The notes beneath the pieces were generated by a model. The model was not told where the DNA came from. It searched no databases and saw nothing but the letters and a program-made list of their open reading frames with translations. A program made the translations under genes and the position numbers. From assembly GCF_020524885.1 (NCBI RefSeq), contig NZ_JAIVKJ010000002.1, positions 372,001-436,000 on the forward strand: a stretch of 64,000 nt of DNA. The letters are read 5' to 3'. Origin of the DNA: Microbulbifer elongatus. Lineage in GTDB: Bacteria; Pseudomonadota; Gammaproteobacteria; Pseudomonadales; Cellvibrionaceae. Shown in pieces: positions 50,517 to 59,353 of the stretch (positions are counted from its first letter, which is position 1; each line of letters opens with the position of its first letter).

Positions 50517-51173
50517 CTACAGCCTCCGCTCCAGGTCAACGATCCATCCCACCAGCACCCGGTCTTCCTCCGGCTCCAGTGCGCGCGCTTCGCGGTAGTG
50601 ATGCAAGGCTCGTTCCGGTTGGTGCAGGTAGAGATCAAAAAGAATACCCAGATTGCGATGTGCCGCGGCAAAATCCGGCCAGCGGGCCAGCGCACTCTCG
50701 TAGGCAGTTCGGGCTTCCTCAAAGCGACCCTGATCACGCAGCAAGACACCGAGGGTATTCCAGGCGAATACATTGTTCTCGTTGACGGTGGCTGCCTGCT
50801 TCAGGCTGGCTTCGGCCTGCTCGGGCTTGTTCAGCTTCAGCTGCACTTTGGCCAGGTTCAGCCAGGCTCCGGAGAGCGCGGCCCATTGGGTCACTACCTG
50901 TTGCAGCTCCGTTTCTGCGGCGGCGTATTGTTGTTGCAAAAAATAGTCCCGTGCGCGGCTAATGCCCTGCTTGGCGCCGGTCGGTACGCTGGAGGGTCCA
51001 GCGAGATAAGGGTTGGGGCTGACAATGCGTTTGCCCGACTCCTCCAGTGTTGCAGTGGTGTCAGTGGGCGCGGTTGGGTTGCCGGCACAGGCGCTCAGCA
51101 GCACCGAGCAGAGTGTTGCCAGAAGCACATTTCTAGGGGTTTTCAACAAGAGTGTCATATCAGTAAGCCGCAT
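50517..51173 (-). CDS. TPR lipoprotein (GltE/AglT-like position)
   Basis: 218 residues. The ATG at 51173 has GGAG upstream and overlaps the preceding stop by 14 bases; the ATG at 51158 is one base after that stop. Lipobox LLSAC, then 3-4 TPR units (YAAAETELQQVVTQWAALSGAWLNLAKVQLKLNKPEQAEASL; AWNTLGVLLRDQGRFEEARTAYESAL; AHRNLGILFDLYLHQPERALHHY). Outer-membrane anchored periplasmic scaffold. Confidence 0.85.
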   Translation of the reverse strand: MRLTDMTLLLKTPRNVLLATLCSVLLSACAGNPTAPTDTTATLEESGKRIVSPNPYLAGPSSVPTGAKQGISRARDYFLQQQYAAAETELQQVVTQWAALSGAWLNLAKVQLKLNKPEQAEASLKQAATVNENNVFAWNTLGVLLRDQGRFEEARTAYESALARWPDFAAAHRNLGILFDLYLHQPERALHHYREARALEPEEDRVLVGWIVDLERRL

Positions 51174-54066
51174 CGCTCCACTCCACCGTGGTTTCGGGTT
51201 TGCGATAGCGTGCGGGGAGCAAGTTTTCCAGTGACGAGAAACTGTTTTTTACCCAGTCGTCGTATACGCCGTCCGCAGTTCGCTTCACGTTGGCTTCGTG
51301 CAGCTCGATGGCCTTTTCCTCAAATGGATAAGCCTGCTCCTCCAGCAGGATTTCATACTGCTCCAGTTCCAGCGGGCTCAAGCCGTTGGGGCGCTGGGAA
51401 TCCATCAGGTCACGGCTGAGCTGACGGTAAATTTCGGCGAGACGGAAATTGGCCGCGGTGGTGAATTCGGAAATACCGAAATCCAGCACTTTCTTGTAAT
51501 CGGCTACGGTTGCTTCCATCGCCTGCTTCTTATTCTTGAGGCTCTGCTTCAGCGGCAGGGTAAGCTTCTGGCGCTCAAAGCGGGCGTAGCTCTGCTCCGC
51601 CAGTTCGTTACGCGCGTAGGCAGCGAGGTAGCGTCCGCGTGGCTCCGAAACCTTGTTGCCCGCAAGGCTGTTTATCCACAAGTTGCGCTCGCGCTGGTTG
51701 CCGGCTTTTTCGTACAGCGAGACCAGTTGATACTGGGCTTCCAGATTCTGCAGCGCCGGTTCGCGCCACTGGCGTGCATACTGGCGATAGGCTTCGATGG
51801 CGCGGCCGGTATTGCCGGACTGCTCGAACTGCTCCGCGGCGAGGTACAGGGAGTCTCGGCGCACGCGCGGATCCGGGTCGCTGTTGGCCAGGGCCATCAG
51901 TTCGCTAGCGGCGGCTTCCGGCATATCCATACCCTGGTAAATCGCCACCGCTTTCGCGGTCAGGGAAGGTGTGAGCTTGTTCTCTGGATAATGTTTGCGG
52001 AAATCCGCCAGCTCCGCCTGCGCCTGCGGCCAACGTTTGAGCCGCATAAGCTGGTTGATGGCGTCGAACTGAGCGGTAGCGGCAATGGAAGAGCGGCCGC
52101 TGTCGCGCACCCGCAATAGCAGCGCGATGGCTTCTTCCGTGGGTGCCACGAATTCCATACTGTCGGTGGTGAGTTGCACCTGCTTGAGAATGATTTCTGC
52201 CTGCTTGTATATGGAGGACTGCAGGCGATCGCGGGTGTTCAGGTACTCCGGATCCGTGGAGGCCATGCCGGCCAGCAGCTGGGAGTAGGCGTTTTCCGCT
52301 GCGGGGAAGTTCTCGGTCTCGAAATGACTGTGCCCGAGCAGTATCAGGATACTGCGGCGCTGCTTGGCATTGGGCGGCGGTTGCCAGCCAGCGGCCTTCT
52401 CTGCAGCGGCAATGGTCTCGGCGTGGCGGTACTGTTCGAACAGGTTGTGTGCTGCGTCCAGTTGTACTGGCAGTGCGCGCCGGTCACCCGGCCAGGAGTC
52501 GGCGAAGCGCAGGCTGGTCTCGGTCTTGCGGTCGAGCCACAGGTTCGCCAGCTCCACCTCTTTTTCCCGCTTGTGCATTTCGCCGGCCATCAGGATGGCG
52601 GCGTAGCCTGCCTCGACGGCGTTGGCGGGAGTTTGCTGAGTTTCCTCGGTAAAGCCCCAGGCGACCCGGTTGTAGGCGTCAAAAGCGCGCGCGTACTCGC
52701 CACCGTCGTTCAGGCTTTCCGCCATCAGGAAGGTGAGCAGTGGAGTCTTGTCATCGCCCGGGAAGGTCTCGATAAACTCACTGTAGAGCTCTGCGGCCGC
52801 CAGGAACGCTGCACGGGATTCACGCTCGGCGCGCGCAACGGTTTTCCGGTTGTTTTTGGCATTGCCCGCTTCTTTGGCAAGTGCCTGTGCGCGCGCGTGA
52901 TCGAAGCGCGCCAGCTCCTCCAACCAGGGTTTCAGGAAACCGCGCAATTCGCTGTGTAACTCTTCGTCGGCATTTTGCCAGTACAGGCTGCGGATTCCGT
53001 AGCGAGTGACAAATTCGCGCTTGGCCGGCACTACCTCGCTGGGGAAGTTGCCCTGCTGGAGGATTTCAACCGCGCGCACATGCATGGCCGGCGCTTCGCG
53101 GCTCTGTGGGTTCTTCTCTACGTAGGTGAGGAAAGTCTGGGCACCGTCGCGGTAGCGTTCGCTCTCCGCATACCAGTCGCCGAGCGCGCGATACAGCAGG
53201 TGCTGGTAGCTGCGGCCGCTTTGGCCTGTGCTGTTTGTATCTGGCTGTTGCGGATTGAATGATTCGATGACCTCGGCACCACCGAGATAGTTAAAGCCGA
53301 GTGCCAGTACCCGCAGGGTGTCGTCGGCAAGGCGGCGCTCCCCCTTTTCCAGTTCTTCCAGCGGGCGCTTCTCTGGTTGGTCCTCTGCGAGCAGCAGGTC
53401 CATCAAGCCGAGGAACGTATTGCTGGCATCGCGATAGCGCGCGTCCTTGAACTGGCTCCAGCCGAGCATATAGCGGGCGTTTTGTGTGAAGGGCGATTCA
53501 CCTTGCGTGAGCACCGCGGCGAAGTCGCGCTCCGCCGCGCGGTATTTTTTCTGACTGAAGGCTGCCTCGCCGCGACGGAACAGCGCCTCGGCGATAAACG
53601 GGGATTCCGGGGCGGTGTCGACGATATTTTCCAGTGCCTGCAGCGAGCCGGGTAGGTTGCCATCGAGTGCGCGCGCGCGTGCCAGGCGGTAGGCCAGGTA
53701 ATCGTCGTCGGCGGAAGTCTGCAGCAGCGCCTCGTAGTGGCGTACTGCCTCGCTGTAGGCCACGGCCATTTCCGGGTTGTCCGCCTGTAGTTGCTCGAGG
53801 CGTTCCATTTCCAGGTCGGCGAGACGCAACTGGATCTGGCGGCGGGTTTTCGGATCGCGGTTGGCTGCGAGTGCTTTTTCGTAGCTGTCGATCAGCACCG
53901 GCAGCGCTACACGGGGCAGTTCAACCTGCGGTTCCGGTGGCAGGGTTGCTGCAGGCAGATTTGCCAGCGTGGTACCCGGGTCGAACTGGCTGGCACAGCC
54001 ACCAAGGGAGGCGCTGGCACAAATTGCGAGGGCGAGGAATCTTTTGCGTGGCCAGGTGGACTTCAC
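51160..54066 (-). CDS. Large TPR lipoprotein
   Basis: 968 residues from a GTG at 54066 overlapping the upstream stop (GTGA). Lipobox LGGC gives lipidated Cys24. Many degenerate TPR-like helices run through the whole chain (for example YSEAVRHYEALLQTSADDDYLAYRLARARAL; AEALFRRGEAAFSQKKYRAAERDFAAVL; GRAIEAYRQYARQW). No enzymatic motif was seen. Probably the main periplasmic scaffold of the complex; compares with GltD-type proteins. Confidence 0.85.
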   Translation of the reverse strand: MKSTWPRKRFLALAICASASLGGCASQFDPGTTLANLPAATLPPEPQVELPRVALPVLIDSYEKALAANRDPKTRRQIQLRLADLEMERLEQLQADNPEMAVAYSEAVRHYEALLQTSADDDYLAYRLARARALDGNLPGSLQALENIVDTAPESPFIAEALFRRGEAAFSQKKYRAAERDFAAVLTQGESPFTQNARYMLGWSQFKDARYRDASNTFLGLMDLLLAEDQPEKRPLEELEKGERRLADDTLRVLALGFNYLGGAEVIESFNPQQPDTNSTGQSGRSYQHLLYRALGDWYAESERYRDGAQTFLTYVEKNPQSREAPAMHVRAVEILQQGNFPSEVVPAKREFVTRYGIRSLYWQNADEELHSELRGFLKPWLEELARFDHARAQALAKEAGNAKNNRKTVARAERESRAAFLAAAELYSEFIETFPGDDKTPLLTFLMAESLNDGGEYARAFDAYNRVAWGFTEETQQTPANAVEAGYAAILMAGEMHKREKEVELANLWLDRKTETSLRFADSWPGDRRALPVQLDAAHNLFEQYRHAETIAAAEKAAGWQPPPNAKQRRSILILLGHSHFETENFPAAENAYSQLLAGMASTDPEYLNTRDRLQSSIYKQAEIILKQVQLTTDSMEFVAPTEEAIALLLRVRDSGRSSIAATAQFDAINQLMRLKRWPQAQAELADFRKHYPENKLTPSLTAKAVAIYQGMDMPEAAASELMALANSDPDPRVRRDSLYLAAEQFEQSGNTGRAIEAYRQYARQWREPALQNLEAQYQLVSLYEKAGNQRERNLWINSLAGNKVSEPRGRYLAAYARNELAEQSYARFERQKLTLPLKQSLKNKKQAMEATVADYKKVLDFGISEFTTAANFRLAEIYRQLSRDLMDSQRPNGLSPLELEQYEILLEEQAYPFEEKAIELHEANVKRTADGVYDDWVKNSFSSLENLLPARYRKPETTVEWSDAAY

Positions 54067-56042
54067 GACTGCTCCTCCGCCGCCGGTTGTACTGTTTCCG
54101 CAGCGGGCTGCTCGGCGGGCGCGTCATATATGCCTTGTATGGTGGCGTCCTGAATACGCGCAATGGCAAGACGGGTGTGCGCCATGTACTGGGCGACCCT
54201 CTGCTTTGCTGTGCCGAGGGCCTGGTGCAGATCCTGGCGGATCTGGTTTTGAATGGTGTGGCTGGCGCGGTCGACGGCACGATGCTGTTGTGCCAGACGC
54301 AGGCCGGCGTCGTCGACGCTGCCGGCCAGAAGATTGAGTTGCGGCGCTTCTGCGGTGATGCGTGCCACACGGCGCTGGCGCTGGGCGGCCTCAACAAGTT
54401 GTTGTTCCAGCGCATCGATGGTTTTGCGTTTCTGCCACAGGTTATGGTGATACTGATCCGCGGCCTGCCACTGCAGAATACCGCGGGCGCGGGCCAGGGT
54501 TTGCTGCTGGTAGTTGCTGGTTTTGCCGGCCCTGTTCAGGCGCTGGTAGCGCACTTCCGCCGCGCGCAACATATCGAGGTATTCGGTTGCTTCACTCTCG
54601 GTTGCGGCGAGCATGGCGAGCCCGTCCTGGTCCGCCTCGATACGCGTCAGCGAAGCTTTCAGTCTCGCGAGTTCCTGTTCAGCAATCTGCACCTGCTGGT
54701 CGTACTGGGCGCTGTCGTGCTGCTGCACAATGGCGACGCGGCGTTGTTCGCGCTCATCGATCAGGGTGTGGAATTCCGGCAGACGTGTTTGCCAGCGTTC
54801 GAGTACCCGGGTGAGCTGGTGCAGGTCGCGCAATTCCGACAGCTGCAACTGCAGGCGATCGCTCTGCATCATCTGTAGCAGGTAGCGCTGGTTCTTGCGA
54901 ATAAGTGCCGGGGTCTCGGCATCTTCGAGCCAACCGTAACGCTGCAGGTTGAGGGTTTCGGTTTCCGCAGGCAGGGGAAATTGTAAATCTGCAGAAGCCT
55001 GTTGCAGCGCCTCCAGGTCATTAAGCGCTTGCTGGTACTGTTGTTCCGCGTGCAGGTAGGACTGTAACGCGAGTCTGGGCCTGTCCAGCGCTTCGTAACT
55101 GTATGGCAGGGCCAGTAGTGCTTCCTGTACCTGTGGGGACAGAGGGTTTTTATCGATCAGGTAGCCGAGTGCATCAACGGCCTGCTGATGATCGCCGCCG
55201 TTCACCGATACCCAGCCGAGCCCCAGCAGGGCGTCGCCCGACCAGGGTGTGTCCAGGCGCACGCCGCGGAATTCTCGCGCTGCGCCCTTGTGGTCTCCGT
55301 TGAGCGCCAGCGCATAACCGGCGCCGATGCGTGCCTTGTCGCGCAGTATGCGCAGTTCTTCGCCGGCATCCGGGTGTTGTTCCACCAGCGCCGCAGCGCG
55401 CTGGTATTCACCGGCAGCGGCCACCAGCTGCTGGTCGCGGGCGAAGGCAGCAGCGAGGTTGTTGTGGCCGAGTACTTGCTCCGCCAGGGGCAGGTCAGCC
55501 ATCGCCAAAAGCTGCTTCGCCTGCTCCAGGTCGCCACTGCGAATTGCCAGGTTCAGGGTGAGCGTGGACTGGTGAATAGCGCCGGATTTGTGCAGCTGAT
55601 TGGCCGCGGTATCCCAGTTCTGATGACGGTAATTCAGTTCCGCCAGCTTGAGCCAGGCGATCTCCCGGAAACGGGCGATGCGCTGCTGGTTGTCTTCATC
55701 CGCTGTTTTCTGCAACTGTTTTTCAAACAAATCCGCGGCCTGGCGTTCAAGGCCAAAGGCCAGGCTGATACCGCCGCGAATCAGGTCGGCGTTGTCCGCA
55801 TGGTGGGCAATGCCGCCGCGTAGGTCGGATACCATCAGTGTGCTCAGGGCATCGAAGGTGTTGCCCTGAAAATAGTGATACAGGGCAGCGCCGTAGCGCA
55901 TATCTTGCGCCTGCTGAAATTTTTTGTCGGGGGGTGCAGGGCGCTCTTCAGCGACGGCTGGCAGTGCGACGCCCGCAATCAGTGCCGACAGGGCCAGTGC
56001 CAGTCGCATGGGAGAGATGTTATTCACAGCGGCAAACAGCAT
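54063..56042 (-). CDS. TPR/coiled-coil exported protein
   Basis: 659 residues from the ATG at 56042, 7 bases after the upstream stop; an ATG at 56009 gives a cleaner signal peptide (MRLALALSALIAGVALPAVA). TPR repeats fill the first half (AALYHYFQGNTFDALSTLMVS; LGHNNLAAAFARDQQLVAAAGEYQRAA; GDALLGLGWVSVNGGDHQQAVDAL). The second half is long helical and coiled-coil (QYDQQVQIAEQELARLKASL). The C-terminus is Pro/Glu/Ala-rich. Periplasmic scaffold of the same complex. Confidence 0.82.
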   Translation of the reverse strand: MLFAAVNNISPMRLALALSALIAGVALPAVAEERPAPPDKKFQQAQDMRYGAALYHYFQGNTFDALSTLMVSDLRGGIAHHADNADLIRGGISLAFGLERQAADLFEKQLQKTADEDNQQRIARFREIAWLKLAELNYRHQNWDTAANQLHKSGAIHQSTLTLNLAIRSGDLEQAKQLLAMADLPLAEQVLGHNNLAAAFARDQQLVAAAGEYQRAAALVEQHPDAGEELRILRDKARIGAGYALALNGDHKGAAREFRGVRLDTPWSGDALLGLGWVSVNGGDHQQAVDALGYLIDKNPLSPQVQEALLALPYSYEALDRPRLALQSYLHAEQQYQQALNDLEALQQASADLQFPLPAETETLNLQRYGWLEDAETPALIRKNQRYLLQMMQSDRLQLQLSELRDLHQLTRVLERWQTRLPEFHTLIDEREQRRVAIVQQHDSAQYDQQVQIAEQELARLKASLTRIEADQDGLAMLAATESEATEYLDMLRAAEVRYQRLNRAGKTSNYQQQTLARARGILQWQAADQYHHNLWQKRKTIDALEQQLVEAAQRQRRVARITAEAPQLNLLAGSVDDAGLRLAQQHRAVDRASHTIQNQIRQDLHQALGTAKQRVAQYMAHTRLAIARIQDATIQGIYDAPAEQPAAETVQPAAEEQS

Positions 56043-56049
56043 GGCGGGC

Positions 56050-56589
56050 TCAGGGGGCGGGCCACTGTACGACGGTAAATTCCGGCTGTTGCTTACCGCT
56101 GGAATCGGAAATACGCAGTTCGATCACCGCGGGTTCGTCGGTTTTTTTCAGCTCGATGGTGGCGGCGCGCTTGAATTCACGCTGTTCCGGTCCGATGCCG
56201 GTGAAATAGGCGGTGATGGTGTGCTCGCCGGATTTCAGATTGCCCTTGAACAGGGGCTGGATACCGCCGCGGTACAGGGCCTTTTTCTGGTGCTTGGTGT
56301 ACAGGTGCGTTTCCACCAGCTTGTTGTCGATATGTAATTTGACCGTATCCAGGTCAAAAAAGTGGCCAACATCCATGGACACGTATACCGCCACCTGACT
56401 CTGTGCCGGGAATAGCAGGTCTTCTTCCAGTACCAGCAGATCCCGGTTGAGCTTCAATACTTCCTGCTTGAGGTCCTCCAGGTCGCCACCGGGGAAATCG
56501 CCGCTCTGCGCGAGTACGCTGCCGGAGATTGCCAGAGTTAGGGTGGCCAGCAGGGCGCGAGCGAATAGGGAACGACGGGGGGAAAACAT
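56050..56589 (-). CDS. Secreted protein of the TPR/ExbBD cluster
   Basis: 179 residues. Signal peptide (FARALLATLTLAISGSVLAQ) then a short coiled region (LKQEVLKLNRDLLVLEEDLL) and a beta-rich domain (SQVAVYVSMDVGHFFDLDTVKLHIDNKLVE; YRGGIQPLFKGNLKSGEHTITAYFTG) like an Ig-type or carbohydrate-binding fold. Family not recognised. It is the first gene of the downstream half, after a 110-base gap with a possible promoter. Compares in position with small secreted proteins of Glt-type clusters. Confidence 0.75.
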   Translation of the reverse strand: MFSPRRSLFARALLATLTLAISGSVLAQSGDFPGGDLEDLKQEVLKLNRDLLVLEEDLLFPAQSQVAVYVSMDVGHFFDLDTVKLHIDNKLVETHLYTKHQKKALYRGGIQPLFKGNLKSGEHTITAYFTGIGPEQREFKRAATIELKKTDEPAVIELRISDSSGKQQPEFTVVQWPAP

Positions 56590-56636
56590 GGTGAAGCCTG
56601 AGGGTTGGTAAGCCTGAAAAATTTATTGTGTAACAG

Positions 56637-56666
56637 TGTGTATTGTATGTCCTGAGATTATGTCAG
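56637..56666 (-). promoter_or_regulatory. Possible sigma-70 promoter for the TPR/ExbBD half
   Basis: On the minus strand CTGACA (56666-56661) and TACACA (56642-56637) are 18 bases apart, about 50 bases before the secreted-protein ATG at 56589. The -35 matches 5 of 6, the -10 4 of 6. Low confidence. Confidence 0.3.
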
Positions 56667-56699
56667 GGTACCTCGTTTCCGGTGTGATCCAGTTGGCAA

Positions 56700-57719
56700 T
56701 TACTGTTGCAATCCACTGGTAAAAAACATCTGGTGATTCGCGTCGATCACAACAGCCTCGAACCCGGTCAATTCTTCGATCAGCGCCATACCTTTTTGTT
56801 TGCCCAGAACAAAAACACTGGTGGAGAGCGGGTCGGTATCGAATCCGTGCGGGCCTATCACACTCACGCTGATCAGCTTGTCACCGTCTGCGGTATCTCC
56901 GCGGGAATCGGTCTCCGCGGGCTTGCCGGTGGCCGGGTTGAAGATATGGTGCACCCGGTGCTCGTCGTCATCGATGAAAAACCGCTCATAGTCTCCCGAG
57001 GTGGAGATTGCCGTATTTTCAAGCGGGATCACCGCGGCATTCTTTGACTTGTCCCGCGGGTGGCGGATACCGATCAGCCAGGGTTTGCCACGCTTGTCAC
57101 CCAACAGCCGCGCATCGCCACCTGCGCTGACGCTGGCATTGTGTACTCCGTGCTGTTGCAGAATGGCGACAGCGCGGTCCACCGCGTAACCCTTGGCAAT
57201 ACCGCCGAGGTCAATTTTGGTGCGTGGGTCCGAGAACGCCAGCGTTGTCCTTATTCCTTCCCGCGGTTCTCGGTTTAATTGAACGTGCCGGTAGTTGACT
57301 GCGGGCAGCAGCGTTTCGGTAATTTTCTCGTTTGCCTGCTCGCCCTTGCGAAAGTCGTACAGGCTGCCCAGGGTGGCATAGGTGATATCGAAAGCGCCCG
57401 CGGTCTTATCGCTGTACCACAGGGATTTTTCGACGATGGATGCCAGCTCTTCGGTAATCGGAACCGGCCCCTGCCCCGCTTCGCGGTTCACCCGGGAGAG
57501 CTCGCTGTCTTCCTTGTAGGGGGACAGCGCCGCGTCGATGCGATGAAACTCCTCCATCACATCTGCGGTGATTTCTTTCGCCTGGTCTTTGTCTTCGTAC
57601 CAGAACTGAAGGTGCACCTCGGTGCCCATAATGGCCTGCTTCTCGTAGTGCCACTCGGCCAATGAGTGTGCGGAGAAGAGCAGGCCGGCAATTAGAGCGA
57701 AAGTGCGCGCGAGGTACAT
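56700..57719 (-). CDS. apbE: FAD:protein FMN transferase ApbE
   Basis: 339 residues with a cleavable signal peptide (MYLARTFALIAGLLFSAHSLA), so it acts in the periplasm. It transfers FMN from FAD onto a Ser/Thr of target proteins (NqrB, NqrC, RnfG and relatives). Motifs: GTEVHLQFW, LGGIAKGYAVD, SAGGDARLLG, STSGDYERFF, HHIFNPATGKPAE and DTDPLSTSVFVLG (the Mg-binding acidic site). No clear substrate with the flavinylation motif lies beside it. It follows the DUF1501 gene by 30 bases. Confidence 0.94.
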   Translation of the reverse strand: MYLARTFALIAGLLFSAHSLAEWHYEKQAIMGTEVHLQFWYEDKDQAKEITADVMEEFHRIDAALSPYKEDSELSRVNREAGQGPVPITEELASIVEKSLWYSDKTAGAFDITYATLGSLYDFRKGEQANEKITETLLPAVNYRHVQLNREPREGIRTTLAFSDPRTKIDLGGIAKGYAVDRAVAILQQHGVHNASVSAGGDARLLGDKRGKPWLIGIRHPRDKSKNAAVIPLENTAISTSGDYERFFIDDDEHRVHHIFNPATGKPAETDSRGDTADGDKLISVSVIGPHGFDTDPLSTSVFVLGKQKGMALIEELTGFEAVVIDANHQMFFTSGLQQ

Positions 57720-57749
57720 CGTAGTTTCTGTTTATTGGATAAAAGCGTT

Positions 57750-59321
57750 TTATCTAATCGGTGCGAAGGCCGTCAGGCTGTCCATCAGGCTGGCGTTACC
57801 CAGTCCGTGATTGGGGAACAGGCTGGCGAAGTTGTCCTGTTCATTGTGCAGCGCCATATAGTTCAGCACCACCGTCTGCACCAACTGATTCACGTTGTTC
57901 GCCGCCGGACTGCCGGCGGTCTCCACATCACCGGATGGGCGCATATAGCCCAGCTGCTGATGGCGTGCCTGTTCTTCAGCAGTGCCGCCGAGAAGCTGCG
58001 GACGGCCGCTTGGGTTGTACACCAGGAAATAGGAAGCGGCGGTCTGCTGGTTGTCGCCAGTCCAGACACCCTTGCCGCGGCCTTCCAGCGAGTCGTCAAT
58101 CATACCGTTACTGAATACGGAGCCGTCACTGAATACGTACACCATCAGGGGTTGGCCGACACGCGCGGCGTATTCCAGGCAGGCGCCAATACAGCGGCCG
58201 GCGCGCAGGTCGCGAATCTCGCCGGTGGCGCGGTCGCCGGTATGGTAGTCGTAACCGCCCATGGTAATGGTGCCGGCACCGGCGTAGCCGTTGATCACCA
58301 GTTTCATGGTGGAGGCGGCTTTCTGGAATTCGCGATCGCCAAAGAATTCCGCGGAAGTGAAAATTCCGCTCGGCCCGACAATATCCGGATCCTGTGCCGG
58401 GTCCAGGTCACTCGGGTTGCCAAAGCGATCGGCGAGATCGGCGCTCTTCATGTAGCCGCACTTCACCAGGTCTTTGATCACGGCATCGTTGGTTACCCGG
58501 GTGTTGACCTTGCCCAGTTTGGCGTTGGAGATCCGGTACATGGATTCCATGACTTCCACTGTGTCTTCCTGGTTTAACAGGCCCACCAGATCACCCACGT
58601 CCACCAGGCCGGTCACGTCAGATGGTCGGTCCACCTTGGTCGGGCGCACTTCCGGGTTGATCAGGTCCGCCGGGGCCATGGAATTGCCACCGGATTCACT
58701 GGTTTGGGAGCCAATGAGCGCGAGCAGCGAGCCGTTGGCACCGGCACGGTTGATGCCGTACATAGGATTGTGCGGATTATTACCGGTGTCATTCTCGGAG
58801 CGCGCGGGAATCACCGCACCGTTGATGGCAGCGCGATTGCCGATGGCCACCTTCTCAAGAATGCCGGCAAGCATCTGGCTGTCACTATGAAAAGAGAGGC
58901 CGAGCTCGCTGTTGATAAAACTGTTACCGGCGGCGTCGGTGAGCGACGGCACCATATCACCTGGCAGGCCTTGTTTGCTGTAACCGGCAGTGCTCAGAAA
59001 ATCCAGCTGCCCGCCCTGCTTGCCAACCAGTACGTTGGAGCCGGCGATGTTGGCACCGCCAGCGAGGTCGAAGCAGATAAACGGGATCTTGCCGGCGCCA
59101 TTGGCGCTGACACCGCACAGCTCGCGAATACTTTCGAGATCGGATGACAGTGCTGCCTGTGCAGATCTGGGGTTGGCGAACAGACTGAAGATCGAGCCGC
59201 CCAGTACCGTGGCCATACCCGCGCGAAACCCCTGGCCGAGAAAGTCCCGCCGGCTCACCGGGCGGTGGTGGTCCGGGTGGCGCAGTGGCTGATCCAGTTC
59301 GAAATGTTTTTTCTTGCTCAT
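57750..59321 (-). CDS. Tat-exported DUF1501-like protein
   Basis: 523 residues. Twin-arginine signal SRRDFLGQGFRAG (Arg24, Arg25) with a hydrophobic run and AQAA cleavage. The body (FICFDLAGGANIAGSNVLVG; VINGYAGAGTITMGGYDYHTGDRATGE; PLMVYVFSDGSVFSNG) follows the DUF1501 alkaline-phosphatase-like fold. In planctomycetes DUF1501 genes pair with cytochrome-domain genes; here the pair is the two upstream genes. Export in a folded state suggests a cofactor or metal. Stop is 30 bases before apbE. Confidence 0.85.
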   Translation of the reverse strand: MSKKKHFELDQPLRHPDHHRPVSRRDFLGQGFRAGMATVLGGSIFSLFANPRSAQAALSSDLESIRELCGVSANGAGKIPFICFDLAGGANIAGSNVLVGKQGGQLDFLSTAGYSKQGLPGDMVPSLTDAAGNSFINSELGLSFHSDSQMLAGILEKVAIGNRAAINGAVIPARSENDTGNNPHNPMYGINRAGANGSLLALIGSQTSESGGNSMAPADLINPEVRPTKVDRPSDVTGLVDVGDLVGLLNQEDTVEVMESMYRISNAKLGKVNTRVTNDAVIKDLVKCGYMKSADLADRFGNPSDLDPAQDPDIVGPSGIFTSAEFFGDREFQKAASTMKLVINGYAGAGTITMGGYDYHTGDRATGEIRDLRAGRCIGACLEYAARVGQPLMVYVFSDGSVFSNGMIDDSLEGRGKGVWTGDNQQTAASYFLVYNPSGRPQLLGGTAEEQARHQQLGYMRPSGDVETAGSPAANNVNQLVQTVVLNYMALHNEQDNFASLFPNHGLGNASLMDSLTAFAPIR

Positions 59322-59353
59322 GTTTTCATACCCCGGTGCCTTGGCTCCGGTTA

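Noticed and set aside
53634-54878. 414-residue plus-strand frame across the two large TPR genes
   Set aside because: Spans two real genes in antisense; Arg/Gly/Cys-rich composition typical of shadow frames.
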